From: Coprinopsis marcescibilis
Lineage: Eukaryota > Basidiomycota > Agaricomycetes > Agaricales > Psathyrellaceae
Direction: 5' to 3'
Length of the DNA stretch: 64,000 nt
NCBI GenBank assembly: GCA_004369085.1
Contig: ML210172.1
Location: 172,421-236,420, forward strand
In this document: piece by piece, positions 1-12,258 of the stretch
Position numbering within the stretch: the stretch's first letter is position 1
How the letters are laid out: each line of letters opens with the position of its first letter
Program-made: the position numbers and the translations under genes
Notes under the pieces: model-generated
What the model was told of the DNA's origin: nothing
Seen by the model: only the letters and a program-made list of their open reading frames with translations
Databases searched by the model: none

Positions 1-138
1 CACAATGTGCCGAGATGATCACTCAGCAGTTAGTCCACTAAGTGAAATCCCGTATGCTCATGTATTCGGTATTCTTTCCGTCTCTCCCACAAGAGACTTT
101 CCCCTCCACAACACTAGGGCCTCTCAATTGACCATTAG

Positions 139-2610
139 ATGGACAGACAGCGTCGCCAACAGGCTCAGCCAGACACCACCGATCTACTGCGAGGTCAGCC
201 ATATGCAAGCGCCGGGTAATTCTCAGGGGCTGACAGGGTCTGGTGCATTGCAGTACTGCTTGCGTTGCAATCTGGTGCAGCTCGACCGGCGGGATATGGC
301 AATCAACAGACCATAGATCTCTCTGGGATCGGTCTCGAGACTTTGGCGCTTCTTGGCGCTCGTGGCCTTTCATGGGACGACGACGACGTAGACGACGTAG
401 ACGACGAAGATTATGTCCCAGAGGATGATGACGATCGCTATGAGTACAGTGGGTATACTGGGCGTCGCAGCATCCCATGCGATCCACCAGTCGTTAGTGA
501 GCCCAAACAGAAAGGCCTGGATCTCCTTAGAAGTGGAGAGTTTGGCGACGTGCGTTCGCATCACACAAAACAGAACAACCTGAGCGCACAATCTCTATCA
601 TCACGTCTCTTGAAGCCAACCAACCGACCATTGGCATATCTTCCATCTAGGCGGGAACGTTTGGCAGTGGGTGCCTTTGAACCATCACGAAACACTGCCT
701 CATTGTGTCTCCCTAGGGTCTCGTTCCTAACACGAACGGTACAACGGTTGCGACATACGATTCAAACATGTATACTGCCCAGTTCTCCGACGGTACGCCG
801 TCCTTTTATGAATTTAAGATCAGCCGCCGAATATTTACTTGCAGATTCATCATTCTACTACACATGTGCCCAGGGTAAGACAAGTCCTCTCCTCGAGTGT
901 GACAAGGGCTTATCGTAATAGATTTTAAACTTCATATCTTTGACATGACTAAAACCCTGCATGGTTTCAAAGGAACGGGGCATCGGGGAAGTAGTTTGAA
1001 GACATCCATGCCTCTCTTGAAAGAGATTAAAGGAAGCGTTGGACGGTGGACGATCACGGACGCCAACTTGTCGCCGGATAACTCGAGGTAGTTTCCTGTT
1101 TGTTACAAGTCAATTCTTCAGTAAACTGACTCCTTCTTGATAGAATAATATACTCCTCCATTGTACTAAGCCGATCCATAAGATTGCGAAGGATTAGTAC
1201 TGACAGTTGTTTTGCAGATATCAACGGTGTACATGACAAGTACATCTCCAGATGGATCATCCCAGATGATTCCCATTTGCTTTGACGATCCGAGGAGAAA
1301 CGATTCATATTACGGTGAACGTTTTGGCATCTGGAGCTGCCGATTTTCAGCGGATGGGAATGAAGTGGTTGCTGGAGGAGATGGGAAGATATTCGGTGCG
1401 TTTCTAATATAATTTCTAAACACATGGCCCCTTTAATCTGAAATATGGACCTCAGTGTACGATCTCATTGGCGACAAAAGGACAGTGAAGATTGACGCAC
1501 ATGATGATGATGTCAACAGCTGCTGCTGGGCAGACACGGGGTCTGGAAATGTTCTGGTCAGTGCTTCTGACGATTCATATCTCAAAGTCTGGTGTGTACC
1601 CGTTCGTTCTCCCGGGTCCATTTAATGAACCACCGTCCAGGGATCGCCGATCGTTGGCTTCTAAAAAGCCCTCCGGAGTTCTTATGGGGCACACTGAAGG
1701 CATAACCTATGTTTCGGCCAAGGGTGACGGACGATATGTTATATCCAACGGGAAGGATCAGTCTCTCCGTCTTTGGGACCTTCGTCAGATGCGAAGCAAC
1801 CAGGATTTGGAGGCAGAGGAAGGGAGCTTTTACGGTATTAGGGGTTTCGATTACCGGTAGGTTCTGACCCCAGATTCATCTGACATTGTGCTTATCTCTA
1901 CCAAACAGCAATATGCATTACCCTCGATCTCGACGTGCTCATCCACGGGACTGTAGCGTGATGACTTACGGCGGGCACAAAGTTTTGCGGACATTGATTC
2001 GCTGTCATTTCAGCCCAGCCGCGACGACGGGTCAGCAATACATCTACTCTGGCTCCGCTGATGGGAAAGTTCATGTGAGTCCTATTCCGGGGAATGAATG
2101 TTCAAATTGCCTTACACGTCCTTAATCAGATATGGTCGCTTGACGGACGCATCGTCCAAGTTCTTGACCGTTCAAAGACACTGCCTTCATCGTTTTCGCC
2201 GTCAGAACCGGAACACCAGGAACTAAACGGTCGTCCAGAGCATTATTGCGTTCGCGACGTCAGCTGGCATTCGCAGGTAAGCACCACTTTGACTGCTTTG
2301 CGGCGCTAAACTTTAATTAACTCGGAACCACTTGGAACTTCATCAGGAACCTGTATTGATGAGTGCTGGATGGGATGCAATGTACGGTGGGACAGCAATT
2401 GCTCGACATGAATGGAAAAGCTTGTCGAAGCTACGGGGCAACTTGGAGGACTGGGTCGAGAAAGAGGGCCAAGAATTCAATGAAACTAGTCAACGTCGGT
2501 CGCATCAAATGCAGGGGCCTCCATATGGCCATTCTGCTCAACGACAAATGCCCGGAGCTTATGATGAGTTGGACGAACCCACTTCAGATTACGAAGACGA
2601 GGATGATTAA
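139..2610 (+). CDS. WD40-repeat protein, DCAF11/WDR23/LEC14B family
   Basis: Probable substrate receptor of a CUL4-DDB1 ubiquitin ligase, the role of DCAF11/WDR23 in animals. At least six exons can be joined. An acidic N-terminus (DDDVDDVDDEDYVPEDDDD) is followed by WD blades such as YGERFGIWSCRFSADGNEVV, NVLVSASDDSYLKVWD and YVISNGKDQSLRLWD. The order of segments, including the MTKTLHGFKGTGHRGSS region, matches LEC14B-type proteins. It ends with an acidic tail (DELDEPTSDYEDEDD) and TAA at 2610. The ATG at 139 works if a 60-nt intron at 194-253 is removed. That donor (GTCAGC) is weak, so the start is less certain than the body. The family is clear; the E3-receptor role is inferred from orthologs. 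Confidence 0.82.
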
Positions 2611-3926
2611 GGGATGCTGGGCAATAACCGCCGTTTCTGCGCGATTTTTCCAACTCGCCACTCGTCCAACACCGGCTGCTCTACCTTTCGCGCTTAATTA
2701 TCGGGACTTGTGTGGTATGGAATATTGAATGGTGTAGATAACTGCCAGCGGCTTTTCCAATCGATGTTATGAACAGTGAAATCGATGCTGGAAGGTTTCT
2801 GGAAAGCGCAAAGGAGTGTAATGATTGAACCCCTTGGTCTAAATAGTCTAATGTCCGTGTGACCTGTGCTTCGCGTCTTCCCATCGGGTCCGCATAACTT
2901 GCACTGCGACCACGAGATCAATGCCATACAGCCTGGGGCTTCCGGTCAACTGCGATTCCAGGAAGCCCATTGCATGAATTTGGCGGCCTGTGGAAACGCT
3001 ATGGTTCGACATACGGAAGGTGACGGTACGTCACTGTCAGGTGTCGGAATGGATAAGGGTCCAAAGCGCGTTTTCGCATGCTAACTCCCATTGGCGGTCT
3101 CGGCGCGGTAGAAGACAAGAAAGCATTGTCTCGGGGGTTGACTCTGGCCACGATACAGGTGCATTTCGACACACAGGAATGCTGGAATCGCCACGTTTCG
3201 CTATCTCTGCGCCTTCGAACCTTCTGAACACGGACCTACAGTGGCGTCTTTTATCCCGATAGGTGCGATTGCGTACTCCTCGTTCTGGTGCTGTTCTGAT
3301 TTACCAGATATAGGTGTGCATCACATAATTGTTCTCTAGTGGTCGTCACTAGCCCAATTTCGTTCCGCTTAATATGAACCCAAAATTGGAATGGTTCATC
3401 GAGGTTTCCAGCGAACAGCTCAATTGCAACAGGTCTACTTCCGATTGCGACCGTGAAATCAGATGCACCGTGTCCCTGATTGCCATCTTCTGTTCTTTCG
3501 CATGTCACTGGAATTAAACTCTGTAATTGGGTTCCAAAAACATGCCCCTCGAGGCTCGGTGGCTGGGCAACACAAAGAAGAATTGCTCCACTGAACGCTA
3601 TGCAACGCTATATAAGGTCTTCGAGGTGTTGCCGCAGGCGCCCTTCCTGTGCACTCCTATCCCTCTTCTCACCGACCTTGCCGTCTTCCCCTTCCCCTTT
3701 CAGTTTTGTCACAGGTTGACATAGGTTTCGGTTGTTGTCGAAGGATCCCTGCGAGTAGCGGTGCCTGTGGGTTTTGCAATCAAATATATGGGGACTCGAC
3801 ATTATGAGAGGTGAGTGATCCCGTCAGATTCGACCCTGGCGCTATCAATACCGCCGACCTTGGTACTTAAGAATGTTTTGCAGTGGACGCCAGGGTAGCC
3901 GAAAGGTTGACCCCCCCACTACGTTC
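2611..3926. other. Intergenic region and 5' leader of the next gene
   Basis: No convincing coding gene. The left part is presumably the 3' UTR of the WD40 gene. The right part has a TATA-like box at 3609-3615 and a likely 5'-UTR intron at 3811-3883 (donor GTGAGT, acceptor TTTTGCAG) leading into the gene at 3927. Short open frames on both strands show no splice logic or known motifs. Confidence 0.5.
3609..3615 (+). promoter_or_regulatory. TATA-like box
   Basis: TATATAA lies about 318 nt upstream of the ATG at 3927. It is about 195 nt upstream of a small upstream ORF (ATG 3804), which fits a transcript with a spliced 5' leader. Assigned by motif and position only. Confidence 0.4.
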
Positions 3927-4976
3927 ATGGGCAACCCAGTAACTAGCTCCTCGTCCCCTGCCCAACCAGAGTCACTGTGCATCTTGACCGACTTCTCCGA
4001 CGCTATGGTGAATGACCTCCCCGACTTGTGTTTCGACGCTGTATATTCCGCCACCCCTCCTTCGGCTGCGTCATCAAGCATGCTTCCAACACCTTTGAAC
4101 AACTGGACGCCATTACCCCAAAGCTCACCAGATGTTGTGGGAGACGGGAAGCTGACTTTTGGGGACTCTTTCGACCAGTGGCCTATGCCGACATCAGAGT
4201 CGTATTATTCGGACCACCATCCGGATATGTTTTCCTCAACCGACAACTATCCTTCTACTTCGCTGTTTAAATTCGACTCTGCAATGTCAGAGACATTGAC
4301 GCAAGAGTTGGATTGGGACTACCAACGGTGTCTGCAAGAATACTCGTCAAGCGGCGCAGAATCTTCGCATGACAACCCTTCCCTACAAACACCCACGTCG
4401 TATTCATTATCAACAGCAGCCCACGATACCCCCAGTCGCAAGTCTCAGGTCAATACAGCATCGGTTTCTTCTCAAGCACCATCATCACCTCCACCATCAA
4501 CATTTACCTCACCATTCAATAACACTGTATCACCATCAATGCTTTCGCTTTCCGGCCTCACCTACTCAACATTTTCGCATTCAACACCTGCTCATCCCCA
4601 AGTTCCTCTCAAATTGCATCAACCAAAACCATCGAGGAAGATACCTATAGTCAGCTTGGACAGACTCGCATCAGCGAGCGAAGCATTCCTCGCGTCGAAG
4701 CATCCGAGAAACGCGTCTGACCTTTTAGATGCGCAACCCCATCTTAATGCACCATTACCACCTCTTTCTCCCAAACGTCACGACATTATGCCCATATATC
4801 CGCATACGCAACGATTGCAACCGCATTTACCACACGCGCTAAGCCAGTCACAAGTCTTCATTTTAGCATACCGCCCTATGCATTCGATGACTGTTCCGCG
4901 GCAAGACGGTTTGTCAAGTGTGCCAATGCCCATGGTTTCTTGTGATTGTGGTTGCAACCAGTCGAGGACGTTCTGA
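3927..4976 (+). CDS. Unrecognised Ser/Thr/Pro-rich protein
   Basis: I do not recognise this protein. It is a single uninterrupted frame of about 349 residues beginning MGNPVTSSSS. The frame is open further upstream to an ATG at 3873, but that ATG straddles a likely 3' splice site (TTTTGCAG at 3876-3883) ending a 5'-UTR intron. I therefore prefer 3927. Composition is dominated by Ser, Pro and Thr with acidic and aromatic patches near the N-terminus (SLCILTDFSDAMVNDLPDL), a short basic stretch (KLHQPKPSRKIPIVSLDRLA), and a Cys-containing tail (CDCGCNQSRTF). No membrane segment or catalytic motif is visible. The style resembles disordered regulatory or transcription-related proteins, but that is only an impression. 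A TATA box and a spliced leader precede it. Confidence 0.6.
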   Translation: MGNPVTSSSSPAQPESLCILTDFSDAMVNDLPDLCFDAVYSATPPSAASSSMLPTPLNNWTPLPQSSPDVVGDGKLTFGDSFDQWPMPTSESYYSDHHPDMFSSTDNYPSTSLFKFDSAMSETLTQELDWDYQRCLQEYSSSGAESSHDNPSLQTPTSYSLSTAAHDTPSRKSQVNTASVSSQAPSSPPPSTFTSPFNNTVSPSMLSLSGLTYSTFSHSTPAHPQVPLKLHQPKPSRKIPIVSLDRLASASEAFLASKHPRNASDLLDAQPHLNAPLPPLSPKRHDIMPIYPHTQRLQPHLPHALSQSQVFILAYRPMHSMTVPRQDGLSSVPMPMVSCDCGCNQSRTF

Positions 4977-5480
4977 GGGCTTTTGTTCATTCATTTATGT
5001 ACGCTATTTCAATATAAAATTATACGGTAATGGTAACTATTCAGTCGGTATGCTACAAATCAAAACGAGAGTATATGCAACAAGAATGATGATTCGCAGG
5101 ATGGAGTTCTTTGGGAGGGTATCGCGTTGCGGCAAATGAAAGGTAAGAGGTACGTTATTGCAAAACTTAAAGAACAGGCAAACGCTCATGAGTGGCGTGG
5201 ATGACTAGTTGGGAAAATGACGATTATGGCGATCCATTCCAGTAACCAATATACCTTAAAAGGCTCTCAGAAGAAACATACAATGAAGAAGGCCAAGAGA
5301 TTGAGCTAATGGAATCCAATCCAAGTCAACACCAGAACCTTTTGGACTATTTTGGTACTCACCGCAGTGCTGGATTGACCCGCTAATGAAACTGGGAAGA
5401 AAAGCTAGTAGATCCGCTGCTGATGGATAGTCCCGTCGCCAGAGTACTTTGGGATATAGGTTGGACGAATAGAAAGTGAT
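4977..5480. other. Convergent 3' flank
   Basis: About 500 nt between the stop codons of two converging genes. It is AT-rich near 5000-5030, consistent with 3' UTR and polyadenylation signals. No gene seen. Confidence 0.45.
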
Positions 5481-6873
5481 TTATGACGATTGTGAATACG
5501 TTGACAAGTCGCCTTCGCTGGCGAAATCTTCCGAGAGGTAGGATCGTAAATCGAAAAGATCCAAGGTGGAGTCCCCACCATAGGTATAATTCAAAGCCGA
5601 ACTGTCAAGAGGAGAGTCCCTGGTCGATCGAGCAAATGGTATTCCAACGTTTAGTCCAGATGAACGATATGACATGGACTTCATATATGCGTCATATGTG
5701 CCCGCCTTTTCTCCAGATAACGGGGTGGATTGAATACTTTGCTGAACACAAGCATACAAGTCCGCTCTTTCTTGTTTAGTGAGTGAAATCTCGTGATCGT
5801 CCATGGGCACCATGAATTCAGAGAGTTGAACGTTTGGATCCAAAAGAGCCCCAGGGTTGTCCTCCTGAAAAATCAAAGGCCCGGTTCCTAGAGATGTGGC
5901 CAGCGAAGACAAGGTAAGAGCATCATCCGGGGAAACAAAAAATGACGGGGTGGGAATATCCTCTTGAGTCGCCATCGAAGAGGAAGAGTCAGAGCCTTCG
6001 CCACGGTTAGGAATAAAACAAGATTTTTGCGAAGAGCTTTGTAAGAACCCGGAAGAAAACGGCGGGGGGTCAAAGGCCTCGGAGAGCGAACTTGACGATT
6101 CCCGGGAGTTATACTGCTCAGGGTGAGCCAGAAAGGTTTTCTTGCTTTGTATCCTTTCCAGTCGCTTCCTCTTGATAAGCCTCCCGTATGGCTTGAGCGA
6201 CTTTGGTTTCACCGAGTTCGTTGATAGAGATGGCGCCGAGAGTGTCCGCATGACGGCTGTGTTCTGTTCAGGCCCAGGGTCACTAGCCTGAGCAGCTTAC
6301 GCGTTAGTACATGTCGATGGGAATCAAACGTAAGTATATGTACCGTCTTTGAGCTAGGTGGCGCATCAGGCGTAGCTGAAGTTGGTAGAGTAGCAGGGGA
6401 GTCAGCAGCAGCGGCGGCGGCCTTCATTGCGCGGCCACGTATGAGATTGGTATGCTTATCCTCCTTTGCGACGCGCAGACCTAATTGCGACAAACCTGAG
6501 CATTTAAGCCAAATCCAGGCTGGGCGAGATTACCTCTGGAATGAAAATAGTCGTAGATATGCCTGCGATCAACACAGTAGCGCTCCTGGAAGTCTTTTCG
6601 AACGGCAAAAGTGGGCATTTTGGCGCCCGGGACAATAAGAGCCTCCATTTCAGCCACCAGGTCAGGCCCCAGTCTCAGCGCTAGTCTTTGCGGATTCACC
6701 CGTCGAGTCTTTGGTCGGCCATCCTCCCCGATGTCGTACTGATCATCCATTCCATCAGGCTCCCGGTCTCTGGAAGGTTCCCTGTGTCTTTTACGACCGC
6801 CCCGGTAGCTGAGCGAGTTTGAAGAGACCTGCCCATCCTCGCGGGAGGACGTGCCACGAGGAGGAGAATCCAT
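5481..6873 (-). CDS. Homeodomain-like putative transcription regulator
   Basis: Three exons. Exon 1 starts MDSPPRGTSSRED at 6873, and its Arg/Ser/Glu-rich N-terminus leads to a compact helical segment (LRLGPDLVAEMEALIVPGAK, then FAVRKDFQERYCVDRRHIYD). A phase-1 intron near 6480-6535 splits the motif HSRG|LRVAKEDK. The arrangement (helix, Q-E-R-Y/V-D-R-R helix, then an aromatic recognition-like helix followed by basic residues) resembles a homeodomain, with IYDYFHSRG where WFQNRR normally sits. The long C-terminal exon is disordered (poly-Ala, Ser-rich, acidic), with a basic patch RLIKRKRLERIQSKK suited to nuclear import. DNA binding is inferred. It shares a short divergent promoter with SKI2. 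Confidence 0.7.
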
Positions 6874-7124
6874 TACGCGTCGTCAACAAGCAGACAGAGT
6901 CAAGAGTCTGCAGCGCCCGTATTTCTGGGTAACAAGTTATGACATCAGACAGGAACAAATAACGCGTCCATGATTATGTCACATGACTAATTATGATCTT
7001 TCGGAATCTGGGGTTAGGGTTTGAGAGGGTTGTTCTTTTGCCATCATCATAATCGCTCTCTCTGAATGCAACAGTTCTCGGACGTTTCGTTAATACACAA
7101 ATCGTCGTGAAGACATCCATTCAA
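6874..7124. promoter_or_regulatory. Divergent promoter with a telobox-like motif
   Basis: About 250 nt separate the start codons of the homeodomain-like gene (-) and SKI2 (+). A telomere-repeat-like motif TTAGGGTTT lies at 7014-7022. Teloboxes act as binding sites for Myb-type factors such as Tbf1 in some eukaryotic promoters. Function here is unproven. Confidence 0.4.
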
Positions 7125-10100
7125 ATGGGTGACACCAACTCAATTGCGGCAATAATCTCTCGGATAGGCCAGAACACAGATGGCAGCCCCGTAGACGACC
7201 TACCAGATTATCTGACTTCGTCTGTAAATCTTGCCAAAGTATATGAAGACATCGAGAGGGAACATCTGGTACCGCCTATTTCGTTTCCGGACCAGTGGTT
7301 ACCGCTGCATCAAGTGTGGGACCCGACTCATTCCAGCTAAGGACTGCGCACTCAGATGCTCATTCTAGACACTGGGATAACCCAATATCAATACCCAATC
7401 TTTTGAAGCCGCAACTGTCGGAAGCACCTACCACCGTGACTTTTGTACGTGCAGGGATTGACGGCCGTATAGTTGGGTATACCGAGGTGTGTTCCTAACT
7501 ATTGAATCGGGCACTTGAACTTCACGATTTTTGGTTGAAGGTCCCGAATGTGAAGAAGTCGACAGGGTTGACTTCTTCCTCCTTGGACCGCGCGCCTGCA
7601 CCATCGAAAAACTTTGTTCGTGGAAAATCAGGATATGTGCCTTTCCTACCTGGTGGATTGGACGATATACCCCTGGAATCACTATCGAGCGTTGCTATCG
7701 ATGGCTCCACACGAGGGTTGAGAACAGTTGCACCTGGTTTGAGCCGTGGACTGCGCCTTCCGGGTGAGCCTGTCTCAGACGATATCTTGAACCTTGACAG
7801 TGGCGACGGGTTTGTAAATGTAAGCTTTATCGTTAACTCGTGTGTCCCGTGTTTAACAGGAAACCCAGGAGCACACAGAACACGACACGTTAGAAGAGGA
7901 AGCAGACGAAGAAATTATGACACCGACAGCAACCTCCACCTCAAATGATATAGATTCTCTTCTTCCTATTTCCGTAAGTTCTTTCCCCGCGTCACTGCAT
8001 ATATGCGCATTACAAACAACCACGCAGCGCTCGAATCTAGTCCCTAAAGCCTCTGTAAGATCAAAGAAACCTCGTGCAATACAGAAACGCGACTGGGCCC
8101 ATGCCATTGACGTTAACGCACCCTTCACCAATTTCCACGAACTAGTGCCAGATATGGCCCACAAAGTATGCCTCACATTTTAGCTATCCTAGAGTCGCAT
8201 TGACGATATTTTCAGTATCCGTTCGAGCTTGACACATTCCAGAAACATGCTGTCTACCGCCTAGAGAAGGGCAACTCTGTTTTTGTGGCGGCACATACAT
8301 CTGCAGGAAAGACTGTAGTGGCCGAATATGCAATCGCGCTGTCGGAGAAACATATGACACGGTCGGTTTCTGTCAATCACAATGTATAATTTATCTGAAT
8401 TACCCTCAGGGCAATCTATACTTCCCCCATCAAGGCGCTCTCAAACCAGAAGTTCCGAGATTTCAAGCAAACATTCTCTGCGGCAACAGTGGGCATCTTG
8501 ACTGGAGATGTACAGATTAACCCAGAGGCCAGCTGCCTGATCATGACAACTGAGATTCTGCGAAGCATGTTGTACAAGGGCGCAGATTTAATTCGGGATG
8601 TCGAATTCGTTATTTTCGATGAAGTCCATTACGTTAACGATGCAGAGGTTCGCCCATCCTAAAATTCATCTTTCAGATACTGATTGGAAAAACAGAGAGG
8701 TGTAGTCTGGGAAGAGGTTATTATCATGCTGCCAGAACATGTGAACATCATTCTTCTGTCTGCAACCGTTCCCAACTCCAAGGAGTTCGCGGACTGGGTT
8801 GGGTGAGCATTTTTTATAAACCATTTTCTTCTTGGAGTTAACAGTAACGATAGACGCACTAAAAAGAAAGACATCTACGTAATTTCGACACCCCAACGAC
8901 CTGTGCCATTGGAGCACTATCTCTATGCAAACCGTAATATCTTCAAGATTGTCGATTCTAAACGTAACTTCTTGGGACAAGGGTACGAATTTCTGTTACT
9001 GCCCATGGTGTATGTACTCATGGACACGAAGCTACAAAGATGCCGGAGAGTCTCTGAAGCGGAAACAAGATAAAGAGAGAGAAGCTGCAGGCCTCGGGCC
9101 CGTTCAGCGACTGGGTGCCAAAGCTGGAGCTGTCCAGCGTGGAGGCCAGCGAGGCAGAGGTGGCCCGCCTGCTCGAGGTCGTGGTGGAGGTGGAGGTCCC
9201 TCGGCCCCACGAACAATGCATACAGGCGCCGACAAGAATCTATATGTTCATTTGGTCGGTCTTCTGAAACAGAAAGCCTTGCTTCCTGTTGTTGTTTTCA
9301 CTTTATCAAAGAAGCGCTGCGAAGAGAACGCAGGGACCTTGACAAATCAAGATCTATGCACTGCAGTCGAGAAGAGCGAAGTTCATGTTGCAATTGAAAA
9401 GGCATTGTCGAGGCTTAAAGGTTTTTGTTCTCATATTAACTTCGTTATTGGTCTGACAGATTGGTTCCAGGTTCTGATAAGAAGTTGCCCCAGATAACTC
9501 GGATGCGCGATCTTCTCTCAAGAGGAATCGGTATCCATCATGGCGGTCTTCTCCCATTGGTCAAAGAAGTGCGTGTCCTTCTTAACAATTAACCGCGAAC
9601 TTGACATTCCCTCTTGTAGTTGGTTGAAATTCTTTTCGCGCGCGGATTGGTAAAAATACTATTCGCGACGGAAACATTCGCCATGGTATGCACAAAACAT
9701 TGTGTGTTGATGCATTTGCTCAAAGGCATAATTATAGGGCGTCAACATGCCAGCGAAATGCGTCGTGTTCTCAAGTATGCGTAAACACGATGGCAAGAGT
9801 TTTAGAGATATTTCTCCTGGAGAATATACACAGATGGCTGGTCGTGCAGGAAGACGAGGTTTGGATCCAACTGGAACCGTGATCATTGTTGCCGGAGATA
9901 ATCTGCCTGAGGTATGGTCCGCTTCCGAATATCCGTTCATTCGAAAACTAAAAGCTATCTATAGCATACTGCATTGCAAACTATGATTATTGGCACACCT
10001 GGAAAACTTTCGTCGCAGTTCAGATTGACGTACAACATGATCCTAAACTTGTTGAGGGTCGAAGCCCTGAGAGTTGAAGAAATGATTAAACGAAGTTTCT

Positions 10101-11931
10101 CAGAAAACGCCTCTCAGCGTCTATTGCCAGCACAGGAAAAGGAAGTTCTTGAGGTTGGTCTATTTGTCTGACTTTGAATGCGCACCTGCGATTAACCTTG
10201 TCACTCAGGGAGAAAAGCGGTTGGCAGCGCTACCTCCTATGGAATGCGATGTGTGTGGAGAGGATATCGAAGGGTACTACGATGATTGTTTCGACGTTAT
10301 CAAGAAGAACCATAATCTCTTGAACTTCGCCGTCTCAAAACCTCAGGGCTCCAAGATTCTAGCATCTGGCCGGGTGGTCGTAATCCAAGATGGAGTACGT
10401 ACTTCATGAACATTTTGCCCTCCCCTTATTGACTGGTTGTACCCAGCACTTCACCTCGTGCACCCTCGCGATCCTATTGAAAACTGCCCCAGTTGCAACG
10501 GGGGATGCCGGGACGTTGATCACGATGAAGTCGTATTTCGTTTTGGCACGTGTAGATCAAGATACCAAAGCTGGGAGGGGAGGTGATTGAGGCCTCTTTG
10601 TCTCGGAATATGTTAATTGACTTCAAATAGAAATGGATGAACGGTCCCTGCCTCCAAAGTGGCCTCTGTCTCCCGAGGACCTAGTCATTCAGAATGCTGT
10701 GTATGAACTCCGGGCTGTTCCCATAACAAGCATCGTTCTCGTCACGGACCAGACTGTCAAGGTGGATGTAGTCGCTACCTCTGTCTTATAAATAGCTCAA
10801 CCATCTTATTCCACAGACGGACATTACAGCCATAGTTGACCGCCATGTTATTCGGAACATGAACGAGGGCATCGAGGCGTTGAAAATGCTACTGGATGAG
10901 TGGTTGCCGTCAAAAAGGATACCAGAAGTCGATTGGAGTCGGTTACGTGCGTTTGAGTTTCAAGAAACCTTGAACTTGAGGAACTCCGCCGGTAAACGGT
11001 TGGATACTTATGGATGCAAACTTTGTCCTCAATTTTGGGAGCATGTAAGTTTGTTCTTCCGCTGCAATCGTTTATTCTTTAATCTGTGTCATGGAACCTT
11101 TGTCATACAGTTCACGAGGATGCATGAGCGGAAATCACTCATCAACCAGATAGCAAGACTGCGGCAATTCATGTCTGAGCAGAATCTAGAACTGATTCCA
11201 GACTATGAACAAAGGATAGCGGTCTTGAAAGATCTCAGGTTCATCGACGAGAATTCTACCGTGCTTTTGAAAGGCCGTGTCGCCTGCGAGGTGAGTAAGA
11301 GGAAAATCCAAGCATTTCAAGTATTCTAATGCCGCATGTTTCAGATTAATTCGGCAAGCGAGCTTATATTGACAGAACTTATCCTGGAGAATAGTTTCGC
11401 AAGCTACGAACCTGAAGAGGTTGTCGCTTTACTCTCATGCTTTGTTTTCCAGGAAAAGACGGAAGTTGAGCCACTCATACCCCCGAAATTGGAGGTTGGC
11501 CGCGATTCCATCATCGCAATCAGTGACCGGGTGGAACGAATTCAAACGCTACACAAGGTTGCCGTAGAAGATTTCAGGAGTCAATTAAAATTTGGCCTCG
11601 TGGAAGTTGTTTACGAGTGGGCCAAGGGAATGGTAAGTGCGCGTCTTGTAGGAGAGAATTCCATCTGATGTGACTTACTCTAGCCATTTGAGCAAATAAC
11701 TTCGCTTACTGATGTTCCAGAGGGGACCATAGTCCGAGTTATTACCCGTCTGGATGAGACTTGCCGCGAGGTCAGGGATGCAGCAAGAGTGATAGGCGAC
11801 GCGGAATTGTTCAAGAAGATGGAGGACGCGCAGATTAAGATTAAGCGTGACAGTCAGTGCAGCATTCTTTTCGTTCGGGCAATATCAAGTGACGTTTTCC
11901 AGTTGTCTTTGCTGCGAGCTTGTACTTCTAG
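7125..11931 (+). CDS. SKI2: Ski2-type RNA helicase of the SKI complex
   Basis: Cytoplasmic DExH 3'-5' RNA helicase that, with Ski3 and Ski8, feeds mRNA to the exosome and restrains RNA viruses in yeast. Spliced in many exons from [10 protein letters not shown] at 7125 to [11 protein letters not shown] at 11931. Visible parts: the N-terminal Ski3/Ski8-binding segment with SFPDQWLP; Q-like motif [17 protein letters not shown]; Walker [12 protein letters not shown] box ([11 protein letters not shown]); SATVPN; motif [15 protein letters not shown]; an arch insert with Arg/Gly repeats ([19 protein letters not shown]); and a DSHCT C-terminus ([20 protein letters not shown]). The frame near 7314-7336 can only be kept with a 23-nt intron or an alternative 44-nt one (7298-7341). 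Identification as Ski2 rather than Mtr4 rests on the N-terminus and arch. Confidence 0.93.
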
Positions 11932-12258
11932 GGCGGGACGTAACATATGACTGAAGGGAACTTCCGATGGCAATGGGTGTTTACAATGGCCATACGTCTT
12001 TTGCTGCTCAATCGAAACCAGCACGCATGGTTTGTTATTGTAGTATGTACTCAAACGAAGTTTACCGTTACACATCGACTAATTGGTGGACGCCACGTTA
12101 ATGGAACAGTTGTAAGCATCAACAACCACAGGTAACAAGGGTATTAGAACTTTATACACGCATGAACAGGCGTAATAACATCACATTGCAAGATGGGGCA
12201 TCTGCCGACCGCGGCAACATCGGCCACTGTCTGCTTTCAAAATCAAAGGAGCTGGAAA
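11932..12258. other. Convergent 3' flank
   Basis: About 330 nt between the stop of SKI2 and the stop of the methyltransferase on the other strand. Nothing further seen. Confidence 0.4.
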
